DNA of 64,000 bases from Sciurus carolinensis (GCF_902686445.1 NC_062219.1:144318057-144382056); one strand, 5' to 3'; positions 54,948-64,000 are shown, counted from the first letter of the stretch. Made by a program: numbers and translations. The notes: generated by a model not told the origin, from the sequence alone.

Positions 54948-55200
54948 CCAGGGTCTTGACAGCGATCTGCCTGGTGAGCGGCGGCGGCAGGTTGATGCAC
55001 ACTAAGTCCACGTCCTGATGCAGCAGCACCTCGTCAATGCGGCTAGTGTAGAAGGGGACGCTCATCTCCTTGGCCAGCTCCTCCGCTTCTTCTTGCGTAC
55101 GGCCCCACAGCGCCTTCACCGCAAAGCCCTCGTCTTTGAGCAGCGGGATGATGACACGGGCCGTGAGGCTGGTGCCGAACACGCCCACCCCGGGCAGCAT
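54948..55200 (-). CDS. GFOD1: GFOD1 coding exon 1 (partial gene; residues 1-84 plus first base of codon 85)
   Basis: The minus-strand frame from the ATG at 55200 begins [20 protein letters not shown] and reads through ...[16 protein letters not shown] to VKTL. This matches GFOD1 (glucose-fructose oxidoreductase domain containing 1); the paralogue GFOD2 differs at [22 protein letters not shown] and [10 protein letters not shown]. It is the N-terminal half of the NAD(P)-binding Rossmann fold of the Gfo/Idh/MocA family: G4, G6 and G9 form the GxGxxG nucleotide loop, and residues 62-75 ([14 protein letters not shown]) are a family-typical strand and loop. No catalytic activity is firmly established for vertebrate GFOD1. 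The exon ends at 54948 with a GTGAGC donor at 54947-54942, leaving phase 1 (codon 85 Gly is split). The reading frame beyond the donor is intron. The start context has G at -3 and C at +4. The remaining ~300 residues are expected in exon 2, outside the window. Confidence 0.97.
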
Positions 55201-55438
55201 GGCTGCTCAGGTCGCCCGGTTCTGCTCCTGCCCCGATCGCCAGTCCAACGCGCGCGCACACACCTCTCGAGCCAATCCTGCACCGGCTCCTGCAGCCGAC
55301 CACGCCGCGGTGCGCCAGCCGCCCAGCACCGGGCAAGGCGCCCGGGTGCCGACAGCGCACCGAGATGCGGACGGAGCAGGCTCTAGGCTCCTCAGTGCGG
55401 TGACTCCTGCAGTGTCCCCCACGCAGGACTCCCGTCCT

Positions 55439-55564
55439 TCACGGAGGCAGCGTCTGGGACCCCCCCGTGCGCCCGAGGCCCCGAAGCCCTGCGGAGCCCG
55501 GGCTCAGGCAGCGCTCCCGCAGCGGCGCCGGCCGGCTCCGTGCGCCCCGCCGAGGCCGCTCCAT
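55439..55564 (-). CDS. upstream ORF, 41 codons, in the GFOD1 5' leader
   Basis: An ATG at 55564 in strong context (GCCATGG: G at -3 and +4) opens a 41-codon frame beginning MERPRRGARSRPAPLRERCL and stops at 55441-55439, 238 nt before the GFOD1 ATG. It is Arg/Pro/Gly-rich as expected from CpG-island DNA, so the peptide may not matter, but initiation here would reduce GFOD1 translation. It depends on transcription starting upstream of 55564. Confidence 0.4.
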   Translation of the reverse strand: MERPRRGARSRPAPLRERCLSPGSAGLRGLGRTGGSQTLPP

Positions 55565-55575
55565 GGCCGGCTCAT
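55504..55575 (-). CDS. upstream ORF, 23 codons, overlapping the 41-codon uORF
   Basis: An ATG at 55575 opens MSRPWSGLGGAHGAGRRRCG plus three residues, stop at 55506-55504, in a different frame from the 41-codon uORF and overlapping it by 61 nt. Its context is weaker than that of the 55564 ATG. Confidence 0.3.
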   Translation of the reverse strand: MSRPWSGLGGAHGAGRRRCGSAA

Positions 55576-55831
55576 CCCCGCGTGCGCGCCGCCGCAGCCC
55601 GGACCGGTTCTCTGCCGCGTCGCTTCAGCAGCCGGCGGGTCGCACACACGATTCGACACCCAAAGCACGGGCTGGCTCCGCTGCGGGGACTTCTTTCTCC
55701 GCCGCCCTGGTTCCCAATGAAAGAAGCCAGCGGCCACCGGGAGGCCGACTAAGGGTGCGACTCGGAGCGCGCCGGGCGCGGATCTGGAGCTGCAGCGCGG
55801 CAACCAAGGCCACCAACCGGCGCCAGCCTCC

Positions 55832-55846
55832 TCATTCTGCTGCCAT
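55832..55846 (-). CDS. minimal uORF (MAAE-stop) inside the YY1 motif
   Basis: The ATG of the YY1 motif starts a four-codon frame Met-Ala-Ala-Glu-stop. If transcription starts at the YY1-defined position this ATG is within a few tens of nucleotides of the cap, where scanning ribosomes often skip it. Confidence 0.25.
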   Translation of the reverse strand: MAAE

Positions 55847-55849
55847 GTT
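55839..55849 (-). promoter_or_regulatory. YY1 motif just downstream of the inferred GFOD1 start site
   Basis: The minus strand reads AACATGGCAGC, a match to the YY1 consensus AAnATGGCnGC in the sense orientation of the gene. In TATA-less promoters this element usually lies within about 30 nt after the transcription start, so I infer a start near 55855-55880 and a 5' UTR of about 650 nt. The start itself cannot be seen. Confidence 0.5.
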
Positions 55850-55988
55850 CGCTCGAAGCGCGGCTCGGGCGGCCTCGGCCCCAGGCGGGCTCGGGCTCCG
55901 GGATCCCGCGGGGCCGAGGGCGGAGTTGGCGAGTTTGGCTGTCAGCGGCCGGGGTTCCTGCACCGCCCTCGTCGCAGCGCCGCGCGCC

Positions 55989-55993
55989 ATTGG
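55989..55993 (-). promoter_or_regulatory. CCAAT box (NF-Y)
   Basis: ATTGG on the plus strand, CCAAT in the GFOD1 direction, flanked as GCCAATGGC. It lies about 110-140 bp upstream of the inferred start, a normal NF-Y distance, and next to GC boxes. The position supports function; binding is inference. Confidence 0.5.
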
Positions 55994-56294
55994 CCGCCGC
56001 GCCCGCGCCCGCCCCCGCCCGGTCCGGGTGCGCACTGCGCCGGGCCTGGGAGCCCAGCCTGACTCCGCCCCGGTCCCGCCTCGCTCGCCTCCGGCCCCTC
56101 CGCTTCTTGCCTTTCTTTGCTCTCACCTCCTCCTTCTCCGGGTAGCTCCGCTCCAAGCCCCGCCCCAAGCAAGCAAATAAATCTATCAAAGCAGGGCGCG
56201 CCCCAATAGCCTTAAGAAGAGAGCAGCGGGCGCCACGGCCCTGGGGAGGCCAGGGCATCCCGCGAGGTGTGAGCGGCTGGCGATTACAACCTCC

Positions 56295-56520
56295 GCCGCG
56301 GGAGTGTTTCCTACGTGCCGGGCACCACGCTGGAAGAGCTTCCTAGGCATTCTCCCTTTTAATCCCCGCACTAACCCTAAGGTTATTGGAGACCCATTTT
56401 ACCGATGATAAAAATGAGCCCCAGGAGGCTGAGGGGTTTGCTCAAGATGACACACGTAAGCAACAGGCCTGGGATTGGAGTCCAGACTCCGAGGTCTAGG
56501 CGCTGCGCCCTGGATTCCCT
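56295..56520 (-). repeat. MIR at the edge of the CpG island
   Basis: CGTGCCGGGCACCACGCTGG, CACTAACCCTAAGGTTATTG, CCATTTTACCGATGATAAAA and GGATTGGAGTCCAGACTCCG: a well preserved antisense MIR. Confidence 0.82.
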
Positions 56521-56899
56521 CTCCTTCTAAACAGTCCTACTCCACGCGCGAGTCACACACGCCGCCCCCTCCGCCCCGCGTCGCCACGGTACAGCCGCCT
56601 TTCTAGCAGTTTAGTCTGAGTAGGCTCAGCTTTTTCCCGCATCCTAGGCCTGGGGCCCACTTAGAACGTGAAGCAAGGAAAGCCGCAGCTGGGCCAGGGT
56701 CTCCAAAGCGGCAGTGGCACGTGAGTATAACGTCTGATTTGCCAGACTGATGAGCAGCCCTGGCCAGATGCCACGCCCGCCCCTCCGCCTCTGCTTCAGC
56801 TCCTAGCTCTCAGCCTCCTGCGGCCTTTACTGTACCCAACTTGTCCCCCACCTACCGGGGATGAGAGGGATTCTGGGGGCAGGTTGAGACTCACCCCAG
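56521..56899. other. unique 5' flank of GFOD1
   Basis: GC-rich tail of the island, then ordinary sequence. Nothing recognised. Confidence 0.4.
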
Positions 56900-57010
56900 C
56901 CCCTGGAGCCACAGGGCCCCTACGCCTCTGATTTCCCCCCATATCCTCAGCACCTACCACACCAGTTGCCTGGTAGGTAGTAGGCGCTCAATAAACGAAT
57001 GGATATTCTT
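56900..57010 (+). repeat. L2 or MIR 3' end
   Basis: TATCCTCAGCACCTACCACA, TGGTAGGTAGTAGGCGCTCA and ATAAACGAATGGATATTC resemble the conserved end shared by L2 and MIR. Confidence 0.6.
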
Positions 57011-57899
57011 TGAATGCCAGCTTTACACCCACGCGGTGCTGGGAGTGGGGCCTAAGACTGAAAGGCACGGGAACCTGTCCTCTAACTTAATGTCTCTGGA
57101 AAGGTCAGGGGTCACGTCATATTTATCTCTCGCCTTCAGCATTCAGCTCGTTTTGGCACATGGTCTGCTTCCACACAGGAGTGAAAAGGTGACATTTGCA
57201 AGAGTTTAAAGCAATTGTAACAACTGGCGGCTAGGCGGGGCACTTGGAGAAAACAGGACACCAGAAAAAGCTTGTATGTGGCAATGCTGGGAGGAGTCTG
57301 ACCTCAGGACATTAGAAGAGAGGACACTGAGTGCTCTGGGTGGCAGGCAGTGGCCTGGGGAGGGCTGGGCGGCAGGGGCTGTCCCACTGACAGGCTGCTT
57401 TTGAGCAGAGGTTTGGTAAAACGAAGACAGCGCCGTGCCTGGGTCAGGGGTGCTGGGGCCAGGTCGGAAGCAAGCCTGTGCGGTCACATCCCAGCCGCCA
57501 CTCGCCCAGAGCCTGGGATGAGCTGCTTGGCACAGAGGGCAGGAGCAGAGCCAGAGCAGCGGGTGGCCTCCCCACTGGCCCGTTTACAGCTGTGGCACCT
57601 GGAACCATTTCTCCGCGTCGCCCTTTTCATCTGAAAATGGGGGATGGTACGTACTACAAAGGCCGATGGGAACCAGCATGGAGTCCGGGAACAGGACCTG
57701 GTCTACCTGTGGGCACGCTCCAGTTAAATGTCTGTGACCTATATTTTAATTATTTATCATTTATAGTATTTATTACACATCACCTATTTAAATGCCCTAT
57801 ATAGAAATGTTATATAACCTAACCTACAGAAATGCTCTGTTATAATATAAATGTTAAATAAATATGGAGAGTGGGCCTATTAACAACATCATTCTTTCT
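57011..57899. other. unique 5' flank
   Basis: No gene recognised. 57740-57860 is AT-rich with ATTTAT and TATATAA blocks. Confidence 0.4.
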
Positions 57900-58132
57900 T
57901 TACCTTTTTATTTATTTATTTATTTATTTTTTTGTACTAGGGGTTGAACCTGGGGTGCTTTACCACTGAACATATCCCCAAATCTTTTTATTTTTAATTT
58001 TGAGACCGGATCTCACTTAAGTTACTGAAGGCCTCATTAAGTTGCTGAGGCTGGTCTTGAACTTGCAATCCTCCTGGCTCAGCCTCCTGAGTGGCTGGAA
58101 TTACAGGCATGCGTCGTTGTGCTAGGCCCAAC
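57900..58132 (-). repeat. B1-dID SINE
   Basis: (ATTT)n tail, GGGGTTGAACCTGGGGTGCT, TAAGTTGCTGAGGCTGGTCT, CTCAGCCTCCTGAGTGGCTG, ending GTGCTAGGCCC. Flanked by AACATCATT on both sides. Confidence 0.88.
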
Positions 58133-58137
58133 ATCAT

Positions 58138-58370
58138 TTTTTTTTCTTTTCTTTTATTTGGGGGGTTTGGTTACAGGGGATTGAACTCAGAAGCTCTTGA
58201 CCACTGAGCCACATCTCCAGCCCTGTTTTGTATTTTATTTAGAGACAGGGTCTCACTGAGTTGCTGAGCACCTCACTTTTGCTGAGGCTGGCTTTGAACT
58301 TGTGATCCTCCTGTCTCAGCCTCCCGAGCCGCTGGGATTACAGGCCTGTGCCACCGCACCTGGCTCCAAT
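58138..58370 (-). repeat. B1-dID SINE, head-to-tail with the previous one
   Basis: GGGGATTGAACTCAGAAGCT, ACCACTGAGCCACATCTCCA, GCTGAGGCTGGCTTTGAACT, GGGATTACAGGCCTGTGCCA. Flanked by CAACATCATTT and CAATATCATTT. Confidence 0.88.
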
Positions 58371-58528
58371 ATCATTTCTTGACATGAAAGACAAGTGTAC
58401 AACGTGCAGGAGCATCTAAGTAATAAGAGGGGAGTTTCCTCCTGTTCTCTTAGAAGGAACTCTCTCCTAGCTTCATTGTGACAAAAAAATGGACCTTCTA
58501 TCTTCATAGCATCAAAAGAAAGTGATCC
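58371..58528. other. unique spacer between SINEs
   Basis: Nothing recognised. Confidence 0.35.
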
Positions 58529-58725
58529 CACCTGGGTAGTGACACACATCTGAAATCCCAGCGACTGGGGAGGCTGAGGCAGGAGGATGGCAAGTTCTAA
58601 ACCAGCCCCAGCAACTTAGTGAGACCCTGTCTCAAAATAAAAAATCAAAAAGACTGGAGATGTAGCTCAGTGATAAAGTGCCCCTAGGTTCAAACCCTGG
58701 TAACACACGCGGGCTCACACGAAAT
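58529..58725 (+). repeat. B1-dID SINE
   Basis: GTGACACACATCTGAAATCC to GACTGGAGATGTAGCTCAGT and CAAACCCTGGTAACAC. Flanks GTGATCCCA and ATGATCCCA are a probable target duplication. Confidence 0.88.
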
Positions 58726-58829
58726 GATCCCATTTGTTTCTCATTAAAAATAAGTAAAATAAATATTGTATCCCTATTTCATAGAAGACAAAACTAAATC
58801 CTGGCAGCAACTCAAACATACAGATCTAA

Positions 58830-59775
58830 AATAGAATGCCTCATTTCCAACCCTACCCCCAAACTGCTCCTCCCTTATCAACAAATGGCATCGCCAGCTC
58901 ACCAGTTGGCCCTAAGCCTCGACGCCATCTAGGTCTCCTGTGTCTCTCATGCATCCTACAGCTGACCATCAGCAAATCCTGCCTGCTCCGCTTGCAAAAC
59001 ACATGCCCTGGCGGGGCATCCAGGCCACCCACCAGCATCTGTATGGGAACCGCTGAGCTCTCTGGTCTACCTCCTTCTAACACTGCTCCTCACTCACCAG
59101 CCCTCTGCTCAGCAGCCAGAGCCATCCTTTAAAAAATAAAAGCAGATTGAGTCCCACCAGAATCCAGACCTACCAGTGAATGCCCACCACACTTAAGCTC
59201 CAAAGTCCTCAGGGTACCTGAGGCCCCACCTGACCTAACCCTGACCTGCTTATGTCACTACCACTTAGGACTACGGGCCCTGCATTCCAGCATGCTGGCC
59301 TCCTCCCTGTGCACCGTGTGGGCTGAGTCCGCCCTGCCCCAGGGCCTTTGCACTGCCTTTGCAGCCTTGCCTGACCCTGTCCCGCTTCACACACACATCC
59401 CTGCTTACGGTACTCAGGCCTCTGCTCAAACTCCCCTTCTCAGATTCACCTTGCCTGACCATCTCATCTGAAATGACATCCCTGTCACATTTTGTTCCTT
59501 TATCCAGTATTTCATTTCTCCGGAGCTGGGGGTCAAACCCGGGGTCTCACACGTGCTCGCTGGGTGCTCTGCCTGAGCTCCAGCTCAGCCCTTTTCCCTG
59601 TAGCTCTGATCACTGCTTCACGTTATATTAGACATTTGTTTATCATCTTCTGATCCCACAGATGACAAATTCACTGCCGTCAGAAACATTCATGTCACTT
59701 CTGACTGCCCAGCACCTAACACTGTGTGTGGCACCTCCTAGGCACTAGAGGCGTGTCTGTGGAATGAATGCTTGC
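58830..59775 (+). mobile_element. L2 LINE 3' end with nested ID
   Basis: AGCCAGAGCCATCCTTTAAA, CCAGGGCCTTTGCACTGCCT, TTCACCTTGCCTGACCATCT, then after the ID: CAGCACCTAACACTGTGTGT and GTGGAATGAATG. This is an unusually long L2 remnant. Confidence 0.82.
59515..59598 (-). repeat. ID SINE nested in L2
   Basis: GCTGGGGGTCAAACCCGGGG, TCTCACACGTGCTCGCTGGG, CCAGCTCAGCCC: antisense ID. Confidence 0.7.
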
Positions 59776-59817
59776 CCACTCTTCTAACAGCCTCATATTG
59801 TTATGGGGATTGTAAGA

Positions 59818-60420
59818 GTTGATGGTTTGAGGGTGTCCCCCAGAGTTTCATGTGTTGACTTTCAGTCCCCATTGTGAGATATTAAGAAGTGGAAATTTGC
59901 CAGGAACAGTGGTACATGGCCTATAATCCCAGCAACTCAGGAGGCTGAGGCAGGAGGATCCCTAGTTTGAGGCTAGCCTCAGCAATGAGGTGAAGCCCTA
60001 AGCAATTTAGCAAGAACCCATTTCAAAATTTAAAAAAATAAATAAAAAGGTCTGGGGATGTGATTTGGTGGTAAAGACCCCTGCGTTCAATCCCACGAAC
60101 AGCCACCAGAAAACACAAAACACAAAAAAGTGGAAATTTAATCTCTGATGTTGAGAGGTGGGTCTTCAGGAGGACATTGGGATTAGATAGGGGGCCGTGA
60201 TTGAGTCCTGGTGGCTTTATAAATAGAAGAGAGACGGAGGAGGCACACAAATATCTCTCGCCGAGTGACGCCCTGCGTGGCCTTGGGCCTCTGCCAGCAA
60301 GAAGGCCATCTCCAGATGTGTGCCCTTGACCTTGGACCAGAACTGGGAGCAAAAATAACCCTCTTTTCTTTATGTCTACCCACTCCGTAGTATCGTGCTA
60401 TTAACAACAAAAGCAGGCGA
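59818..60420 (+). mobile_element. ERVL-MaLR LTR split by a B1-dID
   Basis: GTTTGAGGGTGTCCCCCAGA, TTTCATGTGTTGACTTTCAG before the SINE; GTTGAGAGGTGGGTCTTCAG, AGCAAGAAGGCCATCTCCAG after it. Confidence 0.8.
59899..60124 (+). repeat. B1-dID SINE nested in a MaLR LTR
   Basis: GCCAGGAACAGTGGTACATG to GGTCTGGGGATGTGATTTGG. Target duplication AAGAAGTGGAAATTT (59884-59898) and AAAAAGTGGAAATTT (60125-60139), one mismatch. Confidence 0.88.
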
Positions 60421-60689
60421 ATACTGTTAATATTTAAAGTCTTCAAAACTGTGCCAAGTGCCACGGGCATGGATGATTTTGGCACTAGAAGTGCCAGGTA
60501 GAGAAGGGAATGGCCTCGAGTCACAAATGCTTGGAGGCCCGTTGGCTGGGGACGTGAGACAATCCCAGGATACACCCACCGCAGGGGATTTGGGAGCAGA
60601 GGAGGCCTCTGAATTCGGAAGGGGGAGCCCGTGATGGTGACAGGCGACCTGGCCCCAGGTGTCCGGGGTTCCTAGTGTTCACCAGAAGG

Positions 60690-61112
60690 AAGGAGATTTC
60701 CTAGCTCGGGAGAGGCAACCGTCGGGATAAGTCAAGGAGGACCGCCTGGCGGAGGCAGCCGGGACGCGGTGGGATCACGGCAGGCGCTCCTGCCGCCAGA
60801 GGGGACTTCGGGGCCTCCATGGCTCAGCCTCCAGGGCGGAGGTGGCAGTGAGGGACTCCAGGCGCAGCGCTGTGGAGAGACCCCTGCAGTCGCCCCAGAG
60901 ACGGGGCAGGGGACTGAGCGGAGGCTGGAGGCTGAAAACGTTGGCGCGGATCCGTGGAGGTGGGCAGCTGGGGCGCTTCGTGTCCGGGGGGCTGGCGACC
61001 TCTGAGCCTGCTCTGCCTGCAGCCCCCGTTGCAGCAGAGCTGCAACCCGCGGTGCTCGTGCGAGGCGGGACCCTCAGAATGGACGGCGCCTTACTCCTGG
61101 GGTGCTGGTGAG
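60690..61112. promoter_or_regulatory. second CpG-rich patch, about 5 kb upstream of GFOD1
   Basis: Roughly 35 CpG in 400 bp and about two-thirds GC by eye, with no SINE explaining it. It could be a distal promoter of an unannotated or divergent transcript, or an enhancer. Confidence 0.55.
61023..61107 (+). other. candidate 85-bp plus-strand exon in the CpG patch
   Basis: Preceded by TGAGCCTGCTCTGCCTGCAG (acceptor) and followed by GTGAGAAG (donor). Open in two frames, one ending at a TGA just past the donor. It could be a noncoding-RNA exon. No protein family is recognisable. Confidence 0.3.
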
Positions 61113-61188
61113 AAGCCTCGGAAGCCCGGCTCCTGCCTCCCACCCAGTACCCCAGTTCCAAAACTGAGCCTGAGGTTTTCTTTCCCCT

Positions 61189-61553
61189 GCTTTGGTTTGG
61201 AAGTGGAATGGCCCCCAAAGGTCCAGGCACCGAAGGCTTGGTCCCCAGGGTGGCACTATTGGAAGGTGGCAGAAACTTCAGGGGCAGGGCTCAGTGGGAG
61301 AGGTCCTTAGGTCTTTAGGGGCTTATGCTTAAAGGGGACTGTGGAACCCCACCCTCTCTCTTTGCTTCCTGTCATGGGATGAGCAGTTTGCCCTGCCAGG
61401 ACCTGTGGTTGCTTTGGACCAGAGGCCCAAAGCAACAGTTCTGCCCCATCTTGTACTAGAAGGTCCCAAACTGTAAGCCATAATAAACCTTTTGTCTTTA
61501 TAAGTTAACTGCCTTACTATACTTCGTTATAGTGATGGAAAATCATCACATCC
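61189..61553 (+). mobile_element. ERVL-MaLR LTR
   Basis: GCTTTGGTTTGGAAGTGGAA, GGCTTGGTCCCCAGGGTGGC, GAGGCCCAAAGCAACAGTTC, AAGCCATAATAAACCTTTTG, ending TGGAAAATCATCACA. Same group as 12193. Confidence 0.78.
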
Positions 61554-61689
61554 CTCTATTCATGATTCAGCCCCGATTTTAGGCACATTTGAATGTCATT
61601 TAAAATAATTACCTTGTGGTTCCAATGTTTAGGACCTTCTAAGCCTTTCAGAAGTAAAAATAGAAGGATTGGGTTTTTTTTTTTTTTAA

Positions 61690-62005
61690 TTCCCATATCT
61701 AGGATGATGCTAAAATGGAATTTGTTAATTTAGTTTGGTGATAATTGAAAATGTTTTCACTGTAAAAGTCATTTGTGCGTATTATAGAAGTTTCAGAAAC
61801 TCAGATGAAATCAGCCTTAATCCCTCCATCCTGACATCTACAGTAAACAATTTGGTTTGCTTCCACAGTCTTAGGGACTATGTTAATATTTTACTGAAAC
61901 ATAAAAGAAAAATTCTCATTATTTATGTTTGCTTTTTGTTCCTTTCCACACGAAGTGGAAACAGTCTTTGGTTATTTTTAGCCAAGTTCCCATAAATACC
62001 CGAGA
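61690..62005. mobile_element. probable old LINE fragment
   Basis: AT-rich with ATTATAGAAGTTTCAGAAAC and CATCTACAGTAAACAATTTG, resembling an old L1 region. Low certainty. Confidence 0.3.
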
Positions 62006-62789
62006 TCCTTATAAATCTTAGGATCTGCAGAAAGATATACTTTGGCCATTCGCGCAGGACGTCGTCTTTGCCAAGTTGGAAAGCGCGAAGCCTTGGGTGG
62101 GCCCAAGGTCCCAGAGCAGCGGGAGCCGACAGTCAGAATGCCCGCCGTCCTGGATGGAGTCCCGAGCCCCTGTGCATGGCAGAGTTTCTAAGACACCTGG
62201 GGTGGTCACGCAGGCAACCCGGGCTTTCTGGTGGCCCACAGGAGCTGCCAGGGCGGGGCACGAGCTAGGCCTCTGTGCCTTCTTCCGCTGCTTTCTCAGG
62301 TAGGGGCCAGTACCCAGTGCAAACAAAAACTGATTTAAGAAAGTCCAGTCACTCCCTGAGTCCTCAAGGCAAGCATTTGACCTAAATCAGCTGACCGAGG
62401 CCAGTACGAGAGCTGCCCTTGAACTTTGCTGGACAGTGAAGTCCCTATTCTCCATCTGCACTGCCACCCCCACCTCCCCCGCATGCAGGCTCCCATCCCT
62501 CTGGGAAGAGAAGCACACTTGTCTCCCCTGTGGCCACGAGAATGGCCATCCGGGGCTAGAAAAGCAGTGCCGGGCTTGTGCGGCTGCTCCGTGGAGACAG
62601 AAGCATGGGACAGCAATGGCCACTGTCTCCTTACCTGGTCTCCTCACCCTTGTACCTCCTCCAATCTGTAAGTTCTCCAGAGCCTCTGGAAGCATGGGTC
62701 ATGTCTCTGGCTTGCCTAAAGCCTGCCGGGCTTTCCCCGTCGCCCTGGAGGTAATTCCTTGTTGCTATGCCGGGGGCTCTGCCCTCTGC
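62006..62789. other. unique 5' flank
   Basis: Nothing recognised; ORFs up to 118 codons have no domain. Confidence 0.4.
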
Positions 62790-63235
62790 TAGCTGCTTGC
62801 TCTGGTTCCACTCACCTTTGACCCAAAGCCCCCTTGGCTACAGTCACACTTGCTTCCTCCTGATTCCTGGGACTAGTCTGGTTCTTTTCTGCCTCAGGAC
62901 ATTTGCACTTCCTGTTCCCTCCCCTGGGGATGTCCTTCCCTCTGTTTGTCCTCCTGGTTGGCTCACTTTGGGCCACTTGGGCTCATTCAGATGCTGCATC
63001 CTTCTTGCCCTATTGAAGGTGGCAACCCTCCCCAAATCCCCACAATTGCTCTCCAGGAACACCCTGTTTAATTCCACTCACCGCACTTACCACCATCTCT
63101 GAGTCTGCTTCCATAGTCGTTCTCCTCTGGCGACTTGGGGCAAGGGGTTTTATTAGTTCACTTACAGCTATATCCCGGAGCCTAAAATAGTACTTGTCAC
63201 TTCACTGATAGACAACAAAAACTTGTTGAATGAAT
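62790..63235 (+). mobile_element. L2 LINE 3' end
   Basis: CTGCCTCAGGACATTTGCAC, TTCCTGTTCCCTCCCCTGGG, CAGCTATATCCCGGAGCCTA and TTGTTGAATGAATAAATT follow the L2 3' end in order. Confidence 0.75.
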
Positions 63236-64000
63236 AAATTAGCCTCACAGGCATTAAAGCATTTTCCACTGTTGTGCAATAGCATGGAAAAATGCTTATA
63301 GAATAATGTTGGATTTAAAAGACCAAAACCATATTGTATGCATAATATTATTACAACTACACAGTCTCTGGCACAGGGTGGCTCGGATTAATGAGTTTTT
63401 GACCTTACAGTGGTACAAAACCAATATGCAATCAGTAGAAACTACCTGGAATTTGGAATCTGGACATTTTCCTGGGCCAGGGATCTGCTGTCTGATCCTC
63501 TCTGGGGACCTGGCCATGGCAGCCAGCGGGCCATGATCACCAGGAGAAACAGCCCCTTCTGCACATGCTGTGCTGCCAGCACTTGGGGATACAAGTGTTC
63601 AGGAAGTGGTATGGCATATTGGACCCTTCAGCATAAACAGGCTGTGTGTGAGACGGTTTTCCCCAACTGCAGGCTGATGTATGTCCTGCGCAGGTCGAAG
63701 GCAGGTGATGTTCCAGTGGGTCCCGGGGAGGACTGAGCAGCCCCCTCCACTCACGGTGGGTGGGTCGGGATGTGACCCTGCCGGCAGCGGGGACCATCGT
63801 CCTTAGTCTTGGCCTTATTATCCTAGTAAAATGTGCCTAACCACAAAGTCGCCACTTTAGCTGACAATTCAACGTCACCCAGCGCACTCATGTTGATGTG
63901 CGGACAACGACACACCTGTACTTTTAAGAAGAAATAGCCTAAAAATGGAAAGTGATGCACCTGTCGATATTCCTGCTCTGCCCTTTATTTTTTTTAGATT
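63236..64000. other. unique 5' flank, right edge
   Basis: Nothing recognised; a short T-rich run ends the window. Confidence 0.4.

Larger units (their letters stand above)
54950..56320. promoter_or_regulatory. GFOD1: CpG island and promoter region of GFOD1
   Basis: Very high GC and CpG density begins inside exon 1 and runs to about 56300, with a thinner tail near 56560-56600. There is no TATA box in the likely start region. The island has GC boxes (runs of GCCCCCGCCC around 56008-56020), an inverted ATTGG (CCAAT in the GFOD1 direction) and a YY1-type element. This is a typical CpG, TATA-less housekeeping or neural promoter. The apparent ORFs of 60-240 codons on both strands here are low-complexity Arg/Ala/Pro/Gly shadows of GC-rich DNA. 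Confidence 0.85.

Noticed and set aside
55467..56180. 237-codon plus-strand ORF and several antisense ORFs across the CpG island
   Set aside because: Arg/Ala/Pro/Gly-rich frames are open on both strands because the DNA is GC-rich and stop-poor; no domain, and the region is promoter and 5' leader of GFOD1.

Overview
This window is nuclear DNA from a rodent of the squirrel family (marmot, ground squirrel or a relative; the species cannot be resolved by eye). The evidence is its repeats: many copies of a dimeric SINE with a B1/7SL-like left part, an ID (tRNA-Ala-like) right part and an A-rich tail (B1-dID), free-standing ID elements, rodent-type L1 3' ends and ERVL-MaLR LTRs, on a background of older mammalian repeats (MIR, L2, MER2, MER5A, MER20, Tigger). 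There is no bacterial, plasmid or viral genome here, and no CRISPR array or operon.

One protein-coding gene is recognisable: GFOD1, on the minus strand. Coding exon 1 (54948-55200) encodes residues 1-84 and the first base of codon 85 of a Gfo/Idh/MocA-family NAD(P)-binding protein, and ends at a consensus GTGAGC donor. Positions 1-54947 are therefore the 5' part of the long GFOD1 intron 1; exon 2 lies beyond the left edge. The exon sits in a CpG island (about 54950-56320) with a CCAAT box, GC boxes, a YY1 motif placed as in TATA-less promoters, and short upstream ORFs. DNA right of the island is 5' flank.

Layout. 1-54 kb: intron made of unique DNA broken up by at least 60 repeat fragments, several nested (L1 inside a MaLR LTR; MER2 and B1-dID inside an old LINE; ID inside MER5A). 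53.0-54.1 kb: two strong minus-strand splice acceptors close to exon 1. The upstream one (exon start 54077) opens a 103-codon frame in the phase required by exon 1, and is a good candidate for an alternative terminal exon giving a short GFOD1 isoform of about 187 residues. 55.0-56.3 kb: promoter and CpG island. 56.3-64 kb: 5' flank with MIR, L2, clustered SINEs, MaLR LTRs and a second small CpG-rich patch (60.7-61.1 kb) that contains a well-formed plus-strand candidate exon.

The most useful leads are the alternative GFOD1 terminal exon, the uORF cluster, the second CpG patch, a perfect 24-bp palindrome at 18047, an inverted repeat flanking an L1 at 19.8-21.1 kb, and two SINE insertions at the same nick site of two MaLR LTRs. 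I found no wholly new biological system. Repeat names come from remembered consensus sequences, not from a search, and their edges are approximate (about 10-30 bp) unless a target-site duplication is given.
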